Of a stretch of DNA of 64,000 nt, positions 9,767 through 18,368 are shown piece by piece (the first letter of the stretch is position 1; the number at the start of each line of letters is the position of its first letter). The DNA is from an uncultured Commensalibacter sp. (GTDB lineage Bacteria; Pseudomonadota; Alphaproteobacteria; Acetobacterales; Acetobacteraceae). Below the pieces are notes generated by a model that searched no databases, was not told the origin of the DNA, and saw only the letters and a list, made by a program, of their open reading frames with translations. The stretch is from assembly GCA_946699565.1 (NCBI GenBank), contig CAMPDW010000006.1, positions 62,001 to 126,000 of the forward strand, read 5' to 3'. The position numbers were made by a program, and so were the translations under genes.

Positions 9767-10879
9767 ATGCAAAATAATGGTCAACCTACTATCACAAAAT
9801 TAGATAATATTCCTAAAACTATGAAGGCTATTGTTGCTTATGCCCCTCATGATTATCGTTTGGAAAAAGTACCTGTGCCACAAATTGGTTCTGAAGAAAT
9901 TCTTGTACAAGTAGAAGCATGTGGAATTTGTGCTGGTGATACGAAAGCTTTTGATGGTGCTCCAAGTTTTTGGGGTGATGAAAAACAGCCTGCTTATATC
10001 AAAGCTCCTATGATTCCCGGTCATGAATTTATTGGGCATGTTGTTGCTTATGGCGATAAAATTAAAGATTTTAAATTAAATGATCGTATTATTTCAGAAC
10101 AAATTGTTCCTTGTTGGGAATGCCGTTTTTGTAAACGAGGTGAGTACTGGATGTGTGAAAAACACGATCTTTATGGATTTCAAAATAATGTTAATGGCGG
10201 CATGGCAGAATATATAAAATTACCTAAAGAAGCGATTAATTATCATTTGCCAGATGATCTTCCAATGAAACAGGCTGTTTTGGTTGAGCCTTATGCTTGT
10301 TCATTACATGCTGTTCAACGTGCAAATGTTAAATTGGGCGATTTTGTTGTGCTTTCTGGGGCTGGAACCTTAGGGTTAGGTATGGTTGGAGCATTAAAAA
10401 AATCAGGTCCTGATAAACTGGTTGTTCTTGATTTAAATGATGATCGTTTGGCTTTAGCTAAAAAGTTTGGTGCTGATATTGTTATGAATCCAGCTCATGA
10501 AGATGTTGTTAAGAAAATCAAGGATATGACAGAAGGGTATGGCTGTGATATTTATATTGAAGCCACGGGTGCCGGCAAATCTGTTGAACAAGGTTTATCA
10601 ATGATTCGTAAACTTGGACGTTTTGTTGAATTTTCAGTCTTTAAAGACCCAGTTTCTGTTGATTGGAGCATTATTAGTGATCGTAAGGAACTTGATGTTC
10701 TTGGATCACATTTGGGACCTTATTGTTATCCTATGGTGATTAAGGGGATACAAAACGGTGATTTTCCAACGGAAGGTGTAGTAACTCACGTTTTTCCTTT
10801 GGAAGATTTCAAAAAAGCTTTTGATATAATGAAAAAAGGCGTTGGTTCTTTAAAGGTTGTACTCGATCCAAATTTATAA
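9767..10879 (+). CDS. eltD: Zinc alcohol dehydrogenase, erythritol/L-threitol dehydrogenase-like
   Basis: A 370-residue medium-chain zinc dehydrogenase. It has catalytic zinc ligands in GICAGD, PGHEF and VEPYAC, and a full structural zinc site CWECRFCKRGEYWMC (Cys-x2-Cys-x2-Cys-x7-Cys). Strings such as HDYRLE, SEQIVPCWEC, HDLYGF and DWSIISDRKELDVLGSHLGP match what I recall of EltD from Mycolicibacterium smegmatis, which oxidises erythritol or L-threitol to L-erythrulose. It leads a plus-strand run with a polyol permease, an SDR and DhaK/DhaL, and is divergent from the RpiB-like gene. The predicted job is the first oxidation of a C4 polyol in the cytoplasm. Enzyme class certain; substrate by motif memory and context. 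Confidence 0.75.
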   Translation: MQNNGQPTITKLDNIPKTMKAIVAYAPHDYRLEKVPVPQIGSEEILVQVEACGICAGDTKAFDGAPSFWGDEKQPAYIKAPMIPGHEFIGHVVAYGDKIKDFKLNDRIISEQIVPCWECRFCKRGEYWMCEKHDLYGFQNNVNGGMAEYIKLPKEAINYHLPDDLPMKQAVLVEPYACSLHAVQRANVKLGDFVVLSGAGTLGLGMVGALKKSGPDKLVVLDLNDDRLALAKKFGADIVMNPAHEDVVKKIKDMTEGYGCDIYIEATGAGKSVEQGLSMIRKLGRFVEFSVFKDPVSVDWSIISDRKELDVLGSHLGPYCYPMVIKGIQNGDFPTEGVVTHVFPLEDFKKAFDIMKKGVGSLKVVLDPNL

Positions 10880-10944
10880 TTTCATTAAATTTTAGCCATT
10901 TATTTATTTGAAAGTAATTTATTTATAATAGGGGAGGCCTGCAC

Positions 10945-12222
10945 ATGAACAAAGTCATAGAAAGACTTTTTATTTCTCCGAAATTAATGTTAGGTTATTT
11001 TGGAGTGTTGATTTTCATGGCTGGTGAGGGGTTAGAACAAAACTGGTTATCTCCTTTTTTGCAGCAGCATGGTTTAACTGCATATCAGGCCTCTACTATT
11101 TTTACGGTTTATGGATTGATGGTTGCCATTTCATCTTGGCTTTCAGGTGTTTTGGCAGAGATTTTCGGCGTTCGGAAAGTAATGACTATTGGGCTTGTCC
11201 TATTTTTTGCAGGTTCATTTCTTTTTTTGGTCTTTGGGATTCCAACCTATAACTTTAGCATTATATTACCTACTTACGCAGTTCGGGGACTTGCTTATCC
11301 TCTGTTTGCCTATGGTTTTTTAGTTTCAGTTGCTTATGAAGCCCCTCGGGAAAGATTAGGGGGAGCTGTCGGTATGTTCTGGTTGGTTTATGCGGGTGGG
11401 ATATCCGTTTTGGGAACGGGTTACTCAAATATTATGCTTTATTATTTTCATATTGAAAATCTACATTTATTATGGACAGCATTAATTTTTGTTGCTGTGG
11501 GTGCCCTTATTGCTTTAAGTCTTAGTGGGAAAAAATCTGCACAAAATAATTATTCTAATGATGATGAAACCCATTCTTTAAAGCATTTGTTAAAAGGTTT
11601 GACAATTGTTTATGAAAAGCCCAAAGTCGGGGTTGGTGGTCTTGTTCGGATGATCAATACGAATGCTGCCTATGGTTTCTCGGTTTTTATGCCAACGTTC
11701 TTATATGGTATGGGATATGCTGAAAATGCATGGCTTGAGGTTGCTGTATATTTATGGATGAGTAATGTTGTATTCAATCTTATTTTTGGTGCTGCGAGTG
11801 ATAAATTGGGGTGGCGTAACGTTGTGATATGGTTTGGTTGTATTGGTTGTGCATTAAGCGTAATGGCATATACTTATTGTATTTATATTCATGCTGATCT
11901 TTTCACTATAAAAATTTTTGCTGCTATCTATGGTGCGTTGCTTGCCGCATTTGTTCCTCTATCTGCTATTATGCCTAATCTTGCTCCTAAAAATAAGGGA
12001 GCTGCTATGTCAATTCTTAATTTTGGCGCAGGAATGAGTTACTTTTTTGGTTATGCTATTGTCATGATATTTCAAGGGATAGTTGGTAACTTTGGGGTAA
12101 TGTCTATTTATGTTGGGCTTTACTTCGTTGCTGCAGCATTGATGATATTTGTTAAGGTTCAACAATATCAAAATGAAACGATTGATCAGGAAGTTAGTGT
12201 TGCAATAGAAGAATCATTATAG
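10945..12222 (+). CDS. Polyol MFS permease (RbtT/DalT-like)
   Basis: A 425-residue major facilitator with 12 predicted membrane helices. The N-terminal block GEGLEQNWLSPFL, the YGLMVAISSWLSGVLAE segment and RGLAYPLFAYGFLV are typical of the polyol permease subfamily that contains the ribitol (RbtT) and D-arabinitol (DalT) transporters. It should import a polyol by proton symport across the inner membrane. A strong ribosome site (GGGGAGG) precedes the ATG. It lies 65 bases after the eltD-like gene and 18 bases before the SDR, so it is almost certainly in the same operon. A decayed relative is at 4876-6088. Confidence 0.85.
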   Translation: MNKVIERLFISPKLMLGYFGVLIFMAGEGLEQNWLSPFLQQHGLTAYQASTIFTVYGLMVAISSWLSGVLAEIFGVRKVMTIGLVLFFAGSFLFLVFGIPTYNFSIILPTYAVRGLAYPLFAYGFLVSVAYEAPRERLGGAVGMFWLVYAGGISVLGTGYSNIMLYYFHIENLHLLWTALIFVAVGALIALSLSGKKSAQNNYSNDDETHSLKHLLKGLTIVYEKPKVGVGGLVRMINTNAAYGFSVFMPTFLYGMGYAENAWLEVAVYLWMSNVVFNLIFGAASDKLGWRNVVIWFGCIGCALSVMAYTYCIYIHADLFTIKIFAAIYGALLAAFVPLSAIMPNLAPKNKGAAMSILNFGAGMSYFFGYAIVMIFQGIVGNFGVMSIYVGLYFVAAALMIFVKVQQYQNETIDQEVSVAIEESL

Positions 12223-12240
12223 CTTTTTAAGGAGAAATTT

Positions 12241-12996
12241 ATGTCAACAAAACAAATGTTTGATATAGCAGGTAAGATTGCACTTGTTACGGGGGGTGGT
12301 GCAGGAATAGGAAATGAAATCGTTCGCGCTTATTTAAAAAAAGGTGTAAAAGTAGCGTTATTAGATCGATTAGATACGATTGCTGATGTGGCTAAAAAAT
12401 TAAGTTCAGAAAATGCTATTGGTATTCAGGTTGATGTAACTAATAAAAAACAGGTTGATCAGGCTGTAAAAAAAGTTGTTGATCATTTTGGTCGTATTGA
12501 TATTGCAGTAAATTGTGCGGGTGTGGCACTGCTGGATGCAGCGGAAATGCTTAGCGAAGAAATGTGGATTACAACACTTAATGTTAATTTAACAGGAACT
12601 TATTGGATCGCTCAGGCAGCGGGTAATGTTATGTTAAAGCAAAAAAGCGGGACTATTATTAATATGGCTTCACAAGCAGGGATTATTGCTTTACAGAAAC
12701 ATGCAGCCTATTGTGCCAGTAAAGCAGGTGTTATTGGATTAACACACGTCCTTGCTTTGGAATGGGGACCTCATGGGATTAATGTTAATGCAATTTCTCC
12801 TACTGTTGTTTTAACGGAACTTGGAAAAAAAGCATGGGCAGGTAAAATAGGTGAGGAAATGAAAGCTCAAATTCCTATGCGTCGTTTTGCTGAACCCGAA
12901 CAAATTGCTGCTGCGGCTGTTTATCTTGCCAGTTCAGAAGCATCAATCATGAATGGTGCTAATCTAGTTATTGATGGTGGATTTACCGTTCAATAA
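12241..12996 (+). CDS. Short-chain dehydrogenase, D-threitol/glycerol dehydrogenase-like (DthD/GolD)
   Basis: A 251-residue classical SDR: TGGGAGIG cofactor motif near residue 17, NCAGV, the catalytic Ser in MASQAG, and the YCASK Tyr/Lys pair. Cofactor preference is probably NAD, judged from the acidic residue at the end of the second strand (LLDRLD). The C-terminal string ISPTVVLTELGKKAW is characteristic, as I recall, of the DthD/GolD group, which includes D-threitol dehydrogenase and the Listeria NAD-dependent glycerol dehydrogenase. It would oxidise a second polyol, or a stereoisomer, to a ketose for the adjacent DhaKL kinase. An AAGGAG ribosome site lies six bases before the ATG. Family certain, substrate inferred. 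Confidence 0.75.
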   Translation: MSTKQMFDIAGKIALVTGGGAGIGNEIVRAYLKKGVKVALLDRLDTIADVAKKLSSENAIGIQVDVTNKKQVDQAVKKVVDHFGRIDIAVNCAGVALLDAAEMLSEEMWITTLNVNLTGTYWIAQAAGNVMLKQKSGTIINMASQAGIIALQKHAAYCASKAGVIGLTHVLALEWGPHGINVNAISPTVVLTELGKKAWAGKIGEEMKAQIPMRRFAEPEQIAAAAVYLASSEASIMNGANLVIDGGFTVQ

Positions 12997-13026
12997 TAAA
13001 AATTTTAAAAATAATGAGAATAAATA

Positions 13027-14031
13027 ATGATAATGAACAGAATAATTAATGATCCAGATCTAGTCGTTGAAGATGCAATTGAGGGGTATGTTGCTGCTCA
13101 TCCAGATTTTTATGCAAAAACAGATAATGCTAGAGTTTTAAAATATTCAGGTTCAGTAAAAAAAGGTAAAGTTGGTATTATTACTGGGGGTGGCTCTGGA
13201 CATGAGCCAGCATTCTTGGGGTATGTAGGTAAAAATATGCTTGATGCCGTTGCAATTGGTGAAATATTTTCTTCACCAACTGCGGGAGCATTTTTAGAAG
13301 CAATGAAAGTGGCTGATACAGGGGCTGGAGTTGCCTGTTTATATGGTAATTATGCAGGCGATAATATGAATGTTAAAATGGCTATTAAAAAAGCTACTGC
13401 AGCAGGGGTTAAAGTCAAAACTGTTGTTGCTAATGATGATATTGCTTCCGCATCTGCCAGTGAAAAAGAAAAACGTCGTGGTGTTGCTGGTGAGATTTTA
13501 ATGTGGAAAATTGCTGGAGCAGCAGCTGCAGAGGGATATGATCTTGACAATGTTATTGCTGCTGCTCAAAAGGCTATTGATAATTGCCGTTCAATAGGGG
13601 TTGGATTAAGTTCTTGTACAATTCCTGCGGTTGGAAAACCTAATTTTCATATTGAAAAGGGAACAATGGAGCTTGGTATTGGCCATCATGGTGAACCTGG
13701 AATTAAGGTCGTTCCCATAGAAACTGCAAAAGAGATGGCAAAAACAATGTTAGATCCAATTATGGAAGAAGGAATTTTTGAAGCTGGATCCGAAGTCGTC
13801 GTGCTAGTTTCGGGGCTCGGGGCAACACCTGTTATGGAACTTTATATTTATTATGCAGAAGTTGAACGTTTGTTAAGAGCAAATAAAGTTAAAATTTATA
13901 AATGTTATGTTGGAAATTATTTTACTTCTCTTGAAATGATGGGGGTTACACTTTCCGTAATGAAATTAGATGCAGAACTGAAGAAATTAGTTAACCTTCC
14001 TGCCTGTTCGCTGGGATTAGTACAAGAGTAA
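13027..14031 (+). CDS. dhaK: Dihydroxyacetone/erythrulose kinase subunit DhaK-like
   Basis: A 334-residue DhaK domain protein. It has the substrate-binding GGGSGHEPAFLGYVG near residue 55 and GIGHHGEPG near residue 217; the His in the latter forms the covalent hemiaminal with the ketose carbonyl. DhaK binds dihydroxyacetone or, in the LerK/DerK group, erythrulose, and needs DhaL for nucleotide-dependent phosphoryl transfer. The DhaL gene follows after 5 bases. No DhaM or other PTS phosphoryl donor is adjacent, so an ATP-dependent KL enzyme is more likely. Context with the eltD-like and DthD-like genes favours erythrulose as the real substrate. The start at 13027 is tentative; ATG 13033 is also possible. 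Confidence 0.8.
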   Translation: MIMNRIINDPDLVVEDAIEGYVAAHPDFYAKTDNARVLKYSGSVKKGKVGIITGGGSGHEPAFLGYVGKNMLDAVAIGEIFSSPTAGAFLEAMKVADTGAGVACLYGNYAGDNMNVKMAIKKATAAGVKVKTVVANDDIASASASEKEKRRGVAGEILMWKIAGAAAAEGYDLDNVIAAAQKAIDNCRSIGVGLSSCTIPAVGKPNFHIEKGTMELGIGHHGEPGIKVVPIETAKEMAKTMLDPIMEEGIFEAGSEVVVLVSGLGATPVMELYIYYAEVERLLRANKVKIYKCYVGNYFTSLEMMGVTLSVMKLDAELKKLVNLPACSLGLVQE

Positions 14032-14036
14032 ATAAA

Positions 14037-14681
14037 ATGACAGAAATTGCTAAAATTGATAATGGTACAGATATTGTTGATGATTTAATTGTCTGTATCG
14101 TGAATAATCGTGACTATTTAAGTGAAATCGACGGTGCTATAGGGGATGGTGACCATGGAATTAACATGGCAAAAGGTTTTAATATTTGCAAGCATCGTAT
14201 TGATGGAAAAAATCTTTCTTTGGCAGAGGCTTTTGAAACGCTAAGTGATTCTTTGATGGAAGGAATTGGTGGTTCTATGGGGCCTTTATATGGAAGTATT
14301 TTTGCTGGTTGGGCAGAAGCGGTTCAAGGTAAAAAAACTTTAAATTCAAACGAATTTAAGGAAATGCTTCTTAAGGGTTTAAGCGAACTACAGGAAATCA
14401 GTAGTGCAAAACAAGGTGATAAATGTTTGGTTGATACTTTAATTCCTGCAATTGAGAGTTTTAAAAAAGCTAATGAATCTGGTAAAACCTTTCACGAAGC
14501 CTTAATTATTATGAAACAAGCTGCTCATGATGGTAGAGAATCTACACGTAATCTTGTTGCAAAAATTGGTCGTGCAAGTCGGTTAGGAGAGCGTTCAAAA
14601 GGTGTTTTAGATGCTGGTGCAACCTCTTGTTGTTTATTATTAACCCAACTTATAGACAGTATTTTGAAAAGAATTATCTAA
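14037..14681 (+). CDS. dhaL: Dihydroxyacetone/erythrulose kinase subunit DhaL-like
   Basis: A 214-residue DhaL domain protein. The DGAIGDGDHGINMAKGF motif near residue 32 supplies the aspartates that coordinate the two magnesium ions and nucleotide. GGSMGPLYG and a C-terminal ASRLGERSKGVLDAGA complete the family signature. DhaL holds ATP (or ADP in PTS systems) and passes phosphate to the ketose bound on DhaK. It is translationally close to dhaK (5-base gap) and is the last gene of the polyol operon; a terminator hairpin follows at 14704-14741. Length is normal. Confidence 0.85.
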   Translation: MTEIAKIDNGTDIVDDLIVCIVNNRDYLSEIDGAIGDGDHGINMAKGFNICKHRIDGKNLSLAEAFETLSDSLMEGIGGSMGPLYGSIFAGWAEAVQGKKTLNSNEFKEMLLKGLSELQEISSAKQGDKCLVDTLIPAIESFKKANESGKTFHEALIIMKQAAHDGRESTRNLVAKIGRASRLGERSKGVLDAGATSCCLLLTQLIDSILKRII

Positions 14682-14703
14682 AATATAAAGTAAAATTTAT
14701 AAT

Positions 14704-14741
14704 ATCCATATAGGGTGAATTCTTGTTCCTGTATGGATTTT
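14704..14741 (+). terminator. Rho-independent terminator after dhaL
   Basis: ATCCATATAGG (14704-14714) pairs with CCTGTATGGAT (14728-14738), with one G-T wobble, around a 13-base loop, and is followed by a short T run. It lies between dhaL and the convergent oprB and may act in both directions. Confidence 0.65.
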
Positions 14742-16279
14742 TAGAAATTGACTGTTGATCTCAATCCAAAAATAGCAGCATTGGGAATTCTCTTTTTGCT
14801 ATTTTCAAGATTTAGTCCACCTCCTGATCGGAATACATATTGAAAGTCTGGTTTTAATTCTAACCATGGTGTCGCTTGTACTTGCCAAGCGAGTTCAATA
14901 TGATGTTCTGTTTTTCGAATATACCAATATGGATCAGTAAAATTACGGTAATCACGGTCATAGTGTCTTGCACGGTTTCCAGTGTGGGCAAACCCCCAAC
15001 CAAAACCAAGAGAATCATGTTCTCTATTTAAAAGTCCTTTATAAACAATACCAGCATCCGCCGCATAATTAATCGGACTGCGATCTGTAGGGCTTACTTG
15101 CATTCTGCCAAATATACCAAGCGATTCTTTCTGATTGTTAGGATCGCGCCATATCATTTGATCCATAATTCCGTAAACTGACCAAGTATGATGGTGATTA
15201 CGCATGGTTTGTGAATTGTCAGGATTTCCTAAAGGATATCCATCTCTGTTATAGCGTTGATCTGGGAATTTTGAACTATCAAAGTAGGCTCCTAATCGAT
15301 AGGTTCCTGGATAGGTTGTATATTTTACATCATCTTCATTACCGGGATTAAGATGATATTGTATTTCGTTTGTAATAAATACACCTGTTGTAAAATTGAA
15401 ATGTGTTCCTGATTGATGTTTAGAATAGGGATCACAGGTAAAAGAGCCTGATGGATTACAAAAAGGTACATTATTAGGATTACTGTCTGCAACAGCTAAA
15501 AGATCTGTCCAATGATTATTAGGTTGAAAGCTAAAACGAATAGCTGGAGAGGCAACAGGATAATCGATTCCTCCACTATAGGTATTGACTGATGGAATCA
15601 TAGGCCAACCAAAAGAGGAATTGATAAAAAGTGTTGCATAATCACTAATATTAAATTCTTGATCCAGACTTAATTTACCAACACGAATTGTCATTTTATT
15701 ATCGAAGAAACCTTGTTGATACCAAAGCTCCCACAAACGTGTTGAACGATCGCCTTCCCATCCGCTGGTTGAGTTATAAGCCCCTATATTTTCTGCTGTA
15801 AAAGCACGACCGCGTAATTGAAGGGCACTAATATTAAAAAGTCCATTTTTAAGACCGGTAACTTTTTCAGGGTCCCAGTTCAAGGTAACAGTTGTTAATC
15901 CAGTATAGGCTGCCCCTTGTTTAATGCCTCCATAAGGGTTTCCCCAAACTTCGTTGACGTCAACCAAAGTAAAGGTAAGACCATATTGTGCCATTAAAGA
16001 ACGTAACCCTAATACATTTCCTAACAACATATCGTTATTTTCAGGTGCTTGACCTGTATCTTTATTAAGGACTGTAGCAGGTGGAGGTGATTTTTTGACT
16101 GGCGTTGCTCCACTTATATTTGTGGATGGTGATGCTTTTTGATTTACAATGGGAGAATTGCCAATCGCATAAGCGGAATGTTGGTACAAGATAGGATAAG
16201 ATGTAACACAAGGTATTAAAAATATCTTGAATATATAATTTTTTTTAGAAAAAAGACGACAAAAAGGGACATGCGACAT
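14741..16279 (-). CDS. oprB: OprB-family carbohydrate-selective porin
   Basis: A 512-residue outer-membrane protein: an N-terminal signal sequence with hydrophobic core, a Pro/Ser-rich linker to about residue 80, then the OprB barrel. Recognisable blocks are GLTFTLVDVNEVWGNPYGG, GWEGDRSTRLWELWYQQ, RVGKLSLDQEFNISDYA and a C-terminal strand ending in Phe. OprB porins let sugars and polyols diffuse across the outer membrane and are abundant in acetic acid bacteria. The gene is convergent with the polyol operon and could provide its outer-membrane entry, although it is on the opposite strand. Length is slightly above the usual because of the linker. Confidence 0.85.
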   Translation of the reverse strand: MSHVPFCRLFSKKNYIFKIFLIPCVTSYPILYQHSAYAIGNSPIVNQKASPSTNISGATPVKKSPPPATVLNKDTGQAPENNDMLLGNVLGLRSLMAQYGLTFTLVDVNEVWGNPYGGIKQGAAYTGLTTVTLNWDPEKVTGLKNGLFNISALQLRGRAFTAENIGAYNSTSGWEGDRSTRLWELWYQQGFFDNKMTIRVGKLSLDQEFNISDYATLFINSSFGWPMIPSVNTYSGGIDYPVASPAIRFSFQPNNHWTDLLAVADSNPNNVPFCNPSGSFTCDPYSKHQSGTHFNFTTGVFITNEIQYHLNPGNEDDVKYTTYPGTYRLGAYFDSSKFPDQRYNRDGYPLGNPDNSQTMRNHHHTWSVYGIMDQMIWRDPNNQKESLGIFGRMQVSPTDRSPINYAADAGIVYKGLLNREHDSLGFGWGFAHTGNRARHYDRDYRNFTDPYWYIRKTEHHIELAWQVQATPWLELKPDFQYVFRSGGGLNLENSKKRIPNAAIFGLRSTVNF

Positions 16280-16352
16280 TTAAATAAAACTTTTTGAGAA
16301 TGACTATTATTAACAATGTGATTTTGAGGTTAATGTTATTTTTATTCTTTTG

Positions 16353-17423
16353 TCAATATATTGATATAATTTCGTTTATTGTTTTATATAGTGTTTGACA
16401 TTCAGTTTCGTTGCCGATCGTTATTCTCAACCAATTTTGAATACGTTTTGTGTTAAAATGCCTTACTAAAATATTCTCTTTTCTTAATTGTTTTGCTAAA
16501 AATTCAGCAGACAATTTTGGGTAAGATGCAAAAATGAAATTAGATTTCGAATTTAATATTTTGAAACCAAGTTCGGAAAGATTCTTAATAAGATATTGTC
16601 TGTTTTGAATGATTTTTTGAGCGTTATTTATAGACCATTGAATATCTTTGATAGATGCAATAGCTCCAATTTGTGCCAGGCGATCTAGTGGGTAAGAATT
16701 AAAACTGTCCTTGACACGTCTAATTCCCTCGATCAATTCTGAGTTGCCAATAGCATAACCAACACGTAGGCCAGCAAAAGCATGAAATTTTGAGAAAGTG
16801 CGAATAATAAGAAGATTGGGATAATATTGAATAAGGGGGATAACTGACTCTCCACCAAAATCAATATAAGCTTCATCAACAAGAATAATCTGTTCAGGAT
16901 GTGTTTCCAGATAATGTTGAATTATTTTTTTATTTAATATTAGCCCCGTGGGAGCATTTGGATTGGTAATAACGATACCACAAGCATTTTCAGCATTATA
17001 TTTTTTAAGATCGATACGAAAATCATCGGTTAAGGGAATGGTTTTATAATTAATATTATAAAGATTACAATAAACTGGATAAAAACTGTAGGTAATATCA
17101 GGGAATAAAACAGGTTTTTTATGTTTTAATAAAGCATGAAATGCAAAACCAAGAACTTCATCAGAACCATTACCAGCAAAAACCTGATTGGGGTGAACAT
17201 CATGTAGATGTGCCAAAGCTTCACAAAGTTCTTGTGCAGTTGGGTCAGGATATAATTTAAGTGTATTATTAGTGTGTTCTTTAATGGACTCTAATACCTT
17301 TGGGGAAATATTATAAGCATTTTCATTGGTGTTCAATTTAATAAGGTTATGCATTTTAGGTTGTTCACCTGGTGTATAAGGAACTAAATTTTTAACGAAT
17401 GAACTCCAATATGGGTTTTGCAT
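16353..17423 (-). CDS. hisC: Histidinol-phosphate aminotransferase
   Basis: A 356-residue class I/II aminotransferase of the HisC type. KLNTNENAYNISP at the N-terminus, AGNGSDEVLGFAFHAL, TNPNAPTG and the pyridoxal-phosphate Lys in RTFSKFHAFAGLRVGYA are all present. It converts imidazole acetol phosphate and glutamate to histidinol phosphate in histidine synthesis. Some family members also handle aromatic amino acids. No other his gene is adjacent. The ankyrin-repeat gene lies 28 bases upstream on the same strand, so the two may be co-transcribed. Confidence 0.85.
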   Translation of the reverse strand: MQNPYWSSFVKNLVPYTPGEQPKMHNLIKLNTNENAYNISPKVLESIKEHTNNTLKLYPDPTAQELCEALAHLHDVHPNQVFAGNGSDEVLGFAFHALLKHKKPVLFPDITYSFYPVYCNLYNINYKTIPLTDDFRIDLKKYNAENACGIVITNPNAPTGLILNKKIIQHYLETHPEQIILVDEAYIDFGGESVIPLIQYYPNLLIIRTFSKFHAFAGLRVGYAIGNSELIEGIRRVKDSFNSYPLDRLAQIGAIASIKDIQWSINNAQKIIQNRQYLIKNLSELGFKILNSKSNFIFASYPKLSAEFLAKQLRKENILVRHFNTKRIQNWLRITIGNETECQTLYKTINEIISIY

Positions 17424-17451
17424 GTAACTTTACCTGTAATAAATATGAAAG

Positions 17452-17985
17452 TTAAATTTTCTTATAATGTTCTAATAAAGATAATATATGCTTATTTCCT
17501 TGCTGCTCTGCAAGTTTTAAAGGTGTAATTCCTTCTCCATCAGCATGAAGAGGATTTGCCCCTGACTTTAATAAAAGTTCAGTCATATTATATCGGTCAA
17601 AAAATACGGCAAATATTAGAGGAGTACGCCCCAAATTATTTGGGATATCAACAGAAGCACCCGCATGGATTAAAATTTTAGCGATATCAATGAAATCCTT
17701 AAATGCTACACCCATTAAAGCTGTTGCACCTGTTTTATCTTGTAGGTTAGGATTAGCACCTTTATCCAAAAGAAAAAGTGAAGCTTCACGATGATGGTTA
17801 TAAGTCGTTAAAATAAGCGGAGTATAGCCTTTTTTATTCTGATGATTAATATCCATACCTGCAGCAATAAATTCTTGTAACAAAGAAATAGAACCTTCCC
17901 GGGCAGAGTTGAAATAAAGCGTTTCTATTTCATGACTGGTGAATTCAGGATTGGAAGTTTGGTTAAATGAAGATGAAACTGTCAT
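17452..17985 (-). CDS. Ankyrin-repeat protein
   Basis: A 177-residue protein made of about four to five ankyrin repeats from residue 25 to the end; visible repeat cores are KKGYTPLIL, KTGATALMG, NLGRTPLIF and GEGITPLKL, each followed by a helix pair and a GANP-type turn. There is no signal peptide or membrane segment, so it is probably a cytoplasmic protein-protein interaction module. Small bacterial ankyrin proteins of this kind are common in Proteobacteria and need not be host effectors. It is upstream of hisC on the same strand. The partner cannot be inferred. Confidence 0.75.
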   Translation of the reverse strand: MTVSSSFNQTSNPEFTSHEIETLYFNSAREGSISLLQEFIAAGMDINHQNKKGYTPLILTTYNHHREASLFLLDKGANPNLQDKTGATALMGVAFKDFIDIAKILIHAGASVDIPNNLGRTPLIFAVFFDRYNMTELLLKSGANPLHADGEGITPLKLAEQQGNKHILSLLEHYKKI

Positions 17986-18368
17986 GCTATTGCCATATTA
18001 TTAAGAGTTAATCAATTAAAGCAATATTTTATCTTATAATGCTACATAATAAAAAGAAAGATTCAGAAAATAAGCTTTCTTTTATAGGAGAAAATTTTAT
18101 AAAAGAGTATGATTTTATATTATTTAGTAATATTCTTAAGCATGTATTAAACATATGGAATATTAATCTAGATAAAATTTTTAAGGATTGAATTATAGAT
18201 CTAATACAAAATAATAATTTTGTAATAAAGATAAAAATATAGATTTTATTAAAGTTGTTAATTAAATAAAATTTTATATATTTTTATTTATTATTACAAT
18301 TAATTAAAAAGAATTGATTACATTATGATTAATGAAATGACTTTTAAATTGTTTTGATGGAGATTTGA
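17986..18368. other. Intergenic region, divergent promoters of the ankyrin gene and tkt
   Basis: This 383-base, strongly AT-rich spacer separates the divergent ankyrin and tkt genes. I see no coding remnant, tRNA or clear hairpin. It should contain both promoters, but I cannot place -35/-10 boxes with confidence in this base composition. Confidence 0.5.
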
